Shown here piece by piece: positions 58,812-64,000 of a DNA stretch of 64,000 nucleotides. The notes under the pieces are model-generated. The model made no database searches. It was not told where the DNA came from and worked only from the letters and a program-made list of their open reading frames with translations. Positions within the stretch are counted from its first letter, which is position 1. Each line of letters starts with the position of its first letter. A program made the position numbers and the translations under genes. The stretch comes from Pseudonocardia kunmingensis. GTDB lineage: Bacteria > Actinomycetota > Actinomycetes > Mycobacteriales > Pseudonocardiaceae. The DNA lies in contig NZ_VFPA01000002.1 in NCBI RefSeq assembly GCF_006716445.1, positions 1,178,001-1,242,000 on the forward strand, given 5' to 3'.

Positions 58812-59393
58812 ATGGGGGTGGGTGTCAGCGTGGGTACGCGCGACGGCTGCGCGTCCGCGGCGCAGGTGTGGGTCCGGCGGTTGCTCGGACGGGTGGTCCT
58901 CGGCCCGCAGATGCAGCACCTCGGGCACGTCCGTGACGTCGTGGCGCATCGACGGGCGACCGGCGCGTCCGTGACGGGCGTGATCGTCGACGTCGGTGGC
59001 CACCGCAGCTTCGTGACCGCCGCCGCGCTCGGTGACCTGCAGCGCGCGCCGCTCGTGCTACGGGCGTTCTCCACGCGGCCGGCCCGTTCCCGGCGGCCCG
59101 GCGAGTGCCTCCTGGTGCAGGACGCCCTCGGGCGGCCGATCATGACCGGGGCGACCGCCGCGCCGTCCCGCATCGGCGACATCGCCCTGCGGCGGACTCC
59201 GAGCGGGTGGGTCGTCTGGGCCGCGGACACGCGGGGCGCCGTCGCGCGGCTGCTCGGTGCCCGTCGCCGCCTCGTGGGATGGGACGCCCTCGGGATGCGG
59301 ACCCTGGTGGCGCCGGCGGTCGGCTTTCCTTGCCGCTATACGGCAAGCGAGGAGGAGGCGATACGCTGGCGGGGCCGTTCTGATTGCCGGTGA
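58812..59393 (+). CDS. Stand-alone PRC-barrel / MgtE-N-like protein
   Basis: A 193-residue protein. VWVRRLLGRVVLGPQMQHLGHVRDVVAHRRATGASVTGVIVDVGGHRSFVTAAALGDL and the second unit GECLLVQDALGRPIMTG..IGDIALRRTPSGWVVWAAD resemble the two PRC-barrel repeats found before MgtE-N domains in actinobacterial magnesium-transporter-like proteins. The CBS/MgtE parts are absent, so it is short. Start uncertain: GTG 58809 and ATG 58812 are adjacent, with no strong ribosome-binding site. Its 3' end runs across a palindrome at 59330. Confidence 0.6.
   Translation: MGVGVSVGTRDGCASAAQVWVRRLLGRVVLGPQMQHLGHVRDVVAHRRATGASVTGVIVDVGGHRSFVTAAALGDLQRAPLVLRAFSTRPARSRRPGECLLVQDALGRPIMTGATAAPSRIGDIALRRTPSGWVVWAADTRGAVARLLGARRRLVGWDALGMRTLVAPAVGFPCRYTASEEEAIRWRGRSDCR
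59330..59346. promoter_or_regulatory. Dyad TTGCCG-CTATA-CGGCAA, first of a pair
   Basis: Perfect 6+5+6 repeat inside the 3' end of the PRC-barrel gene and upstream of a -10-like TACGCT (59362-59367). A second copy lies 54 bases on. It overlaps the -35 region expected for the PucR gene. Confidence 0.55.
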
Positions 59394-59400
59394 TCGGCAT
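59384..59400. promoter_or_regulatory. Dyad TTGCCG-GTGAT-CGGCAT, second of the pair
   Basis: The second copy, with one mismatch in the outer base pair, follows the -10-like element and precedes the PucR start at 59450. A third weaker copy (TGCCG-GTGCT-CGGCA) is at 58635-58649, after the GreA-like gene, where it could also act as a terminator hairpin. Paired sites around a promoter suggest autoregulation by the PucR-type protein. Confidence 0.5.
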
Positions 59401-59449
59401 GTTCGATCGCGGCCCCGCCGGCGAGAGGCGGTGTGGGAGGAGTCAGGAC

Positions 59450-60688
59450 ATGGGACGGGGACACGCCCGGCCGGGCCCTGCGGTGGTCTGCGAGAACGCC
59501 AGCGCCGACGCGGCCTGGCTGCGCCGCGTGGCCCAGGAGGCGAGCCGCGGCGCCGGGGGAGTGCCGGTGGAGCTGCTGGGCGACTTCCTGTCGATCCTGG
59601 CCGACGCCGCCGCCACCGGCCGGAAGCCGGAACGCGCCGAGCTCGACGCCGTCGGCCTGCTGGGCCGCCGCGCCGCCGAGCTCGGGGTGTCGGCGGGCAA
59701 CGCCGTGCAGCTGTACCTGTCCGCCTCGTGGCGGCTGTGGCGTGAGCTGCCCGCGGTGGCGCTGTCGCAGGACGGCGCCGCGGTGGGCCGCGCGGCGGAG
59801 GCCGTCATGCGCGCCGTCGACCATGCCGTCGCGAGCCTGGCCGAGGGGTACAACGTCGCCCGCCGGGAGATGGTGCAGCGCGAGGAGACGCTGCGCCGGG
59901 AGCTGATCGAGGACCTGCTGCGCGGGGACGCCGACGTGGGCGCGCTCGTCGAGCGCGCCGAGCCGTTCGGCATGGACCTCGGCCAGGCCCACCAGGTCGC
60001 GTTGGCGCTCCCGGCGGGGCGCCTGGGCGACACCGACGCGGCGATCAGCTCGTTGGAACGGGCGGTCGTGCAGGGCGTCGGTGATCGGGACGTCCTGATC
60101 GCGACGAAGGACGGGCGCGTCGTCGTGGTCGCGCCGAGCGAACCGGCGCGTCACGGGTCCCGCCGCACGCCACCCGTCACGCTGGGCGACCTGGTGCACG
60201 CGGAGCTGGCCCGCTCGCCGCGCGGCGCGCCGTGGCGGGTCGCGGTGGGCAGGCCGCACCCGGGCAGCTACGGCATCGCGCGGTCCTACGAGGAGGCGCG
60301 GGAGGCACTGACGATGGCGCTGCGGCTGCAGCTCGACACCGCCGTCGTCCACGCCGAGGACCTCCTGATCTACCGGGTGCTGCTGCGCGACCAGCCGGCG
60401 ATCACCGACCTCGTGCACACGGTGGTGAGCCCGCTGGCCGGGGCCCGCGGTGGCGCCGGGCCGCTGCTGGGCACGCTGGACGCGTACTTCGCGACGGGCT
60501 GCGTGGTCACCGAGACCGCGCGCAGGCTGCACCTGTCGGTGCGTGCGGTGACCTACCGGCTGGACCGCATCGCGTCCCTCACCGGGTACGACCCCACCGA
60601 CCCCGCGCAGCGCTTCACGATCCACGCGGCCGTCCTCGGCGCCCGGCTGCTCGGGTGGCCGCAGCGTGAGCTCGCGGACCTCACCTGA
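59450..60688 (+). CDS. PucR/CdaR family transcriptional regulator
   Basis: A 412-residue regulator. The C-terminus is the PucR-type HTH_30: LLGTLDAYFATGCVVTETARRLHLSVRAVTYRLDRIASLTGYDPTDPAQRFTIHAAVLGARLL. The middle (residues 150-310) is the GGDEF-like CdaR domain, and the N-terminus is a helical RsbRD-like sensor (SAGNAVQLYLSASWRLWRELP). ATG 59450 with GGAGG and CAGGAC upstream. Ligand unknown. No metabolic gene is adjacent, so its targets may be elsewhere, apart from itself. Confidence 0.88.
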   Translation: MGRGHARPGPAVVCENASADAAWLRRVAQEASRGAGGVPVELLGDFLSILADAAATGRKPERAELDAVGLLGRRAAELGVSAGNAVQLYLSASWRLWRELPAVALSQDGAAVGRAAEAVMRAVDHAVASLAEGYNVARREMVQREETLRRELIEDLLRGDADVGALVERAEPFGMDLGQAHQVALALPAGRLGDTDAAISSLERAVVQGVGDRDVLIATKDGRVVVVAPSEPARHGSRRTPPVTLGDLVHAELARSPRGAPWRVAVGRPHPGSYGIARSYEEAREALTMALRLQLDTAVVHAEDLLIYRVLLRDQPAITDLVHTVVSPLAGARGGAGPLLGTLDAYFATGCVVTETARRLHLSVRAVTYRLDRIASLTGYDPTDPAQRFTIHAAVLGARLLGWPQRELADLT

Positions 60689-60700
60689 GCGCGCGCACCC

Positions 60701-61183
60701 TCAGCGTTCCGTCCGCTCGCGTCGCGCGGGTTCGTCGTGCCATGCCGGCAGCGCGAGGTGGGAGTCCATCCGGCGCAGCTCGTCGCGGTGCAGGGCGCTG
60801 AGCCGGGCGAGGATCTGCTCGCCGTCGCCGGTCAGCTGCACGCGCACGGCGCGCGCGTCGTCGGGGTGCGGCACCCGCTCGACGAGGCCCTGCCCCTGCG
60901 CCCGGTTGACCAGCTCGACGACGCTGTGGTGGCGCAGCTGGAGCCGGTCGGCCAGCTCCCGCACCGTCGCCCAGTCCCGATCGGGGAAACCCTTGAGCGC
61001 CAGCAGCAGCTGGTACTGCTGGGGCGCCAGGCCGTGGCTGCGCACGATCTCCTCGCTGAAGCGCAGGTAGCGGCGGATCCCGAAGCGGAACCGGGCGAGC
61101 GCCTCGAAGTCCTGCTTCGTCAGTGCTCCGGAGTCTGCCAGTGCTTCGGAGTCTGTCCGCACGTCCTCGGCCCCCACGTCCAC
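60701..61183 (-). CDS. MarR family transcriptional regulator
   Basis: A 160-residue MarR protein with helices RFRFGIRRYLRFSEEIVRSHGLAPQQYQLLLALKGFPDRDW, the recognition part TVRELADRLQLRHHSVVELVNRAQGQGLVER and the wing HPDDARAVRVQLTGDGEQIL. GTG start at 61183. Two palindromes in the divergent region and one before the GNAT gene share ATCGT-N3-ACGAT and are its likely operators. It is divergent from a DUF3040/universal-stress operon. Confidence 0.88.
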   Translation of the reverse strand: MDVGAEDVRTDSEALADSGALTKQDFEALARFRFGIRRYLRFSEEIVRSHGLAPQQYQLLLALKGFPDRDWATVRELADRLQLRHHSVVELVNRAQGQGLVERVPHPDDARAVRVQLTGDGEQILARLSALHRDELRRMDSHLALPAWHDEPARRERTER

Positions 61184-61227
61184 ATGACACCACGCCGCGC
61201 ACCGGCACCGCTCGACCGGCGCTCACT

Positions 61228-61258
61228 GTATCGTGCCACGATACATCGTGTTACGATG
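61228..61258. promoter_or_regulatory. Two adjacent MarR boxes
   Basis: GTATCGT-GCC-ACGATAC (61228-61244) and CATCGT-GTT-ACGATG (61244-61258) are perfect dyads sharing one base, with centres 15 bases apart. They lie between the MarR gene and the DUF3040 gene; on the minus strand TACAGT (61230-61225) next to the first box could be the -10 of the MarR gene. Confidence 0.7.
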
Positions 61259-61300
61259 CGTTTCGTGCCGTACGGCGGTATCGGGCCCAGGAGGTGCGTC

Positions 61301-61585
61301 GTGCTCAGTGACCGTGAACGGGAGGCGCTGCGCGAGGTCGAACGGCGGATCCTGGACGAGGACCCCGGCTTCGCCCGCGCCTTCGAGGCGCGGGCGCGCC
61401 GCCTGCCGCGCGGGTCCGCGGGACGCGTCGGCGCGACGTTCCTCCTGGTCGTCGGGGTGCTGCTCAGCGCGGTCGTCGTGCTCGCCGGATCGTGGGGGAT
61501 CGCGCTGGCGCTCGCCCTCGCGATCGCCCTGGCCTGGCTGGTCCTGCGGTTCGAGGACGCCGGTCCGCCCCGGTGGCCGGCGTGA
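61301..61585 (+). CDS. DUF3040 small membrane protein
   Basis: A 94-residue protein with the N-terminal LSDREREALREVERRILDEDPGFARAFEARARR typical of DUF3040, followed by two hydrophobic helices (VGATFLLVVGVLLSAVVVLAGSWGIALALALAIALAWLVLRF). Function unknown; it is common in actinobacteria. The GTG is set by AGGAGG six bases upstream; the stop overlaps the next start (GTGA). Confidence 0.88.
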   Translation: MLSDREREALREVERRILDEDPGFARAFEARARRLPRGSAGRVGATFLLVVGVLLSAVVVLAGSWGIALALALAIALAWLVLRFEDAGPPRWPA

Positions 61586-62574
61586 GCGGCCCCGGGCCGG
61601 GCGGCGCTCGGACGCCCCGCGGCGGTGCGCGCGCACCGGTCGTCGTCGGCGTCGACGCCGCCGGCTCCGCGGACGCCGCCGTGGAGTGGGCGGCCGCGGA
61701 GTCCGCGGCCCGCGGCTGCCCGCTGCGGATCGTGCACGTCTTCCGCCCCACGCTCCCGGCCGATCCCTACGGCGTCGTCGCGCCGATGGACGCCTACCTC
61801 ACCGCCCACGCGGCGGCCGACGCGGTGCTGGCGGAGTCGGTCGGTCGGGCCCGGACGGTGGCATCGGACATCGAGGTGTCGGCGCACCTGCTCGGCGGGA
61901 CCACGCTCGGGGCCCTGCTCGCCGAGGCCGCCCGCGCCTGCCTGCTCGTCCTGGGCAGCCGCGGGCTGTGCGGGCTGCGGGCGCTGCTGGCCCGGTCGGT
62001 CTCCGCCCAGGTCGTCGCGCACGCGTCCGGTCCGGTCGTCGTCATCCCGCCGGTGCCGGAGGGGGAGCCCCCGCCCTGGTCGCCACCCCGCGTCGTCGTG
62101 GGCGTCGGGCCCGACCGGTCCTGCGACCGCGCCGTCGGCTTCGCGTTCCGGGCCGCCCGGCAGCGCGGCATCCCCCTCGTCGCGGTCCACGCCTGGACGC
62201 CCGACGCGCCGGCGGACCTCGAGGCGGTGCACGCGCCCGCGTCCGTCGCCGAGGTCGTCGGACGCCGGACCCTCGAGCGCGCGCTCGAGCCCTGGCGGGC
62301 GTCGTTCCCCGACGTCGAGGTCGTCACCGCGCCCGTCCGCGGCGAACCGGCGCGGGTCGTCGCGGCCGAGTCCCGGGGTGCCGCAGTGGTGGTGGTCGGT
62401 TCCCGGCACCGGGGGCAGGTCAGGGCCGCGGTGCTCGGCTCGGTGAGCCGCTCGGTCCTGCAGCACTGCTGCAGCCCCGTCGCGGTGGTCGCCCACGCCG
62501 CCCCCGGCCCGTCGCGGGTGCGGGACGTCGGTGGCGTCCTGCGCGTCCCGTTCGGGCGGCGTGCGCCCCGCTGA
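61582..62574 (+). CDS. Tandem universal stress protein (two UspA domains)
   Basis: A 330-residue protein of two Usp domains. The first begins VVVGVDAAGSADAAVEWAAAESAARGCPLRIVHVF and ends VLGSRGLCGLRALLARSVSAQVV; the second begins VVVGVGPDRSCDRAVGFAFRAARQRGIPLVAVHAW and ends VVGSRHRGQVRAAVLGSVSRSVLQH. The second retains the Gly-rich ATP motif better than the first. GTG start overlapping the DUF3040 stop, so both are expressed together, probably under the MarR regulator. Role in stress or dormancy is inferred from family. Confidence 0.88.
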   Translation: MSGPGPGGARTPRGGARAPVVVGVDAAGSADAAVEWAAAESAARGCPLRIVHVFRPTLPADPYGVVAPMDAYLTAHAAADAVLAESVGRARTVASDIEVSAHLLGGTTLGALLAEAARACLLVLGSRGLCGLRALLARSVSAQVVAHASGPVVVIPPVPEGEPPPWSPPRVVVGVGPDRSCDRAVGFAFRAARQRGIPLVAVHAWTPDAPADLEAVHAPASVAEVVGRRTLERALEPWRASFPDVEVVTAPVRGEPARVVAAESRGAAVVVVGSRHRGQVRAAVLGSVSRSVLQHCCSPVAVVAHAAPGPSRVRDVGGVLRVPFGRRAPR

Positions 62575-62722
62575 CGCGCGCACGTGTGGCGTTGGTCCCC
62601 CTCCGGGCCGGTCAGCGGGGGTTTCGCGGCGTACGGCGCCTACGCTCGGCCCGCGCTGCGCCTTGCAGCGGCGGGAACCGCGAGGTGCCTGCGACGAGCC
62701 GGTGGTAGGAGGGTGTTGCGAA

Positions 62723-64000
62723 GTGCCGATGCACGGCGACCTGGAGCGGATCTACGCCGACGTACTGGCCCGGAACCCCGGTGAGCGGGAGTTCCACCAG
62801 GCGGTGCGCGAGGTGCTGGAGAGCATCGGGCCCGCTGTGGACAAGCACCCCGAGTACGCCGACGCGAAGATCGTGGAGCGGATCTGCGAGCCCGAGCGCC
62901 AGATCATCTTCCGGGTGCCGTGGGAGGACGACCGCGGGGCGATCCACATCAACCGCGGGTTCCGCGTCGAGTTCAACAGCGCGCTCGGCCCGTACAAGGG
63001 CGGGCTGCGGTTCCACCCGTCGGTGCTGCTGGGCACCGTCAAGTTCCTGGGCTTCGAGCAGGTGTTCAAGAACGCGCTCACCGGGCTGCCGATCGGCGGT
63101 GGGAAGGGTGGCTCGGACTTCGACCCGAAGGGCCGGTCGGACCGCGAGGTGATGCGGTTCTGCCAGAGCTTCATGACCGAGCTCTACCGCCACATCGGCG
63201 AGTACACCGACGTCCCCGCGGGCGACATCGGCGTGGGGAGCCGGGAGATCGGTTACCTGTTCGGGCAGTACAAGCGCATCACCAACCGCTACGAGTCCGG
63301 TGTCCTGACCGGCAAGGGGCTGAACTACGGCGGCGCCCAGGTGCGGCGCGAGGCCACCGGGTACGGGTGCGCGTTCTTCGTGGAGGAGATGCTGCGCGCC
63401 CGCGGCGAGTCGTTCGACGGCAAGGACGTCGTCGTCTCCGGCTCGGGCAACGTCGCGATCTACTCGATCGAGAAGGTGCACCAGCTGGGCGGGCGGGTCG
63501 TCGCGTGCTCCGACTCCTCCGGCTTCGTGCACGACCCGAAGGGCATCGACCTCGACCTGCTCAAGGAGGTCAAGGAGGTGCGCAGGGAGCGCATCAGCGC
63601 CTACGCGGGGGAACGCGGGGGCGACGCCACGTTCGTCTCCGGCCGCTCGGTGTGGGAGGTGCCGTGCGCGGTCGCCCTGCCCTCGGCCACCCAGAACGAG
63701 ATCGACGAGGCCGACGCCCTCGCGCTGGTGAAGGGCGGCTGCGTCGCCGTGGGGGAGGGCGCCAACATGCCGACGACCCCCGCGGGCGCGCGCGTGCTGC
63801 AGGAGGCGGGCGTCGCGTTCGGTCCGGGCAAGGCCGCCAACGCGGGCGGCGTCGCGACCTCGGCCCTGGAGATGCAGCAGAACGCCTCCCGCGACTCGTG
63901 GTCGTTCGCCCACTCCGAGGAGCGCCTGCGCGACATCATGACCGGCATCCACGCCCGCTGCTTCGAGACCGCGCAGGAGTACGGGATGCCCGGCAACTAC
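62723..64000 (+). CDS. gdhA: NADP-type glutamate dehydrogenase (5' 426 codons; runs off the window)
   Basis: The frame is open to the last base. LGPYKGGLRFHPSVLLGTVKFLGFEQVFKNALTGLPIGGGKGGSDFDPKG is the catalytic region with the active Lys of GGGKGGSD, and DVVVSGSGNVAIYSIEKV the NADP domain of the hexameric type (about 447 residues), so roughly 20 residues are missing. It aminates 2-oxoglutarate with ammonia and NADPH. The GTG at 62723 is favoured because AGGAGGG ends eight bases before it; the ATG at 62729 is the alternative. The gap from the stress-protein gene (148 bases) should hold its promoter. Confidence 0.93.
   Translation, partial: MPMHGDLERIYADVLARNPGEREFHQAVREVLESIGPAVDKHPEYADAKIVERICEPERQIIFRVPWEDDRGAIHINRGFRVEFNSALGPYKGGLRFHPSVLLGTVKFLGFEQVFKNALTGLPIGGGKGGSDFDPKGRSDREVMRFCQSFMTELYRHIGEYTDVPAGDIGVGSREIGYLFGQYKRITNRYESGVLTGKGLNYGGAQVRREATGYGCAFFVEEMLRARGESFDGKDVVVSGSGNVAIYSIEKVHQLGGRVVACSDSSGFVHDPKGIDLDLLKEVKEVRRERISAYAGERGGDATFVSGRSVWEVPCAVALPSATQNEIDEADALALVKGGCVAVGEGANMPTTPAGARVLQEAGVAFGPGKAANAGGVATSALEMQQNASRDSWSFAHSEERLRDIMTGIHARCFETAQEYGMPGNY

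Noticed and set aside
1..64000. tRNA, rRNA or integrase/attachment sites
   Set aside because: No cloverleaf-like or ribosomal sequence was recognised in the intergenic regions, and no integrase or transposase gene is present; small or unusual RNAs could be missed by eye.

Overview
The window is very GC-rich with strong G/C preference at third codon positions, many GTG and a few TTG starts, pervasive 4-base ATGA/GTGA gene overlaps, and families typical of filamentous or soil actinobacteria (DUF3040, MgtE-N/PRC-barrel, 13E12/DUF222-HNH, CdaR/PucR, TerD-exonuclease fusion). A Pseudonocardiales-like actinomycete fits best, by inference from gene content. About fifty genes are intact, three loci are broken, and no rRNA, tRNA, CRISPR array or complete insertion sequence was seen.

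Region by region. 1-10530: the end of a hydroxamate-siderophore-type cluster (formyltransferase C-terminus, siderophore-binding lipoprotein, a C-A-T-C-A-T-E NRPS without thioesterase, MFS exporter). 10544-21411: an SDR with an activator-like palindrome, a YtcJ-type amidohydrolase, TerC preceded by a candidate structured RNA leader, a FUSC membrane protein, an exonuclease-BRCT-TerD fusion, an aldehyde dehydrogenase and a type-B esterase. 21465-28221: an RpiR-controlled pair of FAD oxidases plus a GltS-type carrier, then a MerR regulator with a textbook long-spacer promoter driving an MFS efflux pump. 28248-36508: one eight-gene operon for carnitine-like breakdown (XRE-TetR regulator, BKACE thiolase, L-carnitine dehydrogenase, thioesterase) continuous with an Opp/Dpp ABC importer. 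36622-41774: a DinB protein, a three-subunit PaoABC-like molybdenum aldehyde oxidoreductase and its divergent TetR. 41775-45220: a decayed zone with an LLM-monooxygenase remnant, a TetR/quinone-reductase pair, an internally deleted DUF222-HNH (13E12) gene and GTTCCGCGGAAC-type repeats.

45217-56689 is the most interesting part. After a FAS1/HTD2-type hydratase, an IclR regulator and an L-asparaginase face an operon of ornithine-cyclodeaminase homologue, cyclic-amidohydrolase and MmgE/PrpD protein. This is followed by a second operon holding a class-1B dihydroorotate-dehydrogenase homologue (with a one-base frameshift), an AAHS-like MFS importer, a PRTase-like protein, an N-carbamoyl-amino-acid amidohydrolase and a PyrK-like electron-transfer subunit. 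Both operons carry a TTGACA promoter followed by the same TGGAAA-N4-TTTCCA inverted repeat at nearly identical spacing, so they look like one IclR regulon. Together the enzymes could run pyrimidine synthesis backwards: orotate or a related cyclic ureide, to the dihydro form, to the N-carbamoyl amino acid, to aspartate.

56873-64000 holds a PASTA-type lipoprotein, a small GNAT protein, a GreA-like factor, a stand-alone PRC-barrel protein, a CdaR/PucR regulator with paired palindromes, a MarR regulator with ATCGT-N3-ACGAT boxes (also found before the GNAT gene), a DUF3040 protein, a tandem universal stress protein, and the first 426 codons of NADP-type glutamate dehydrogenase, which runs off the end.
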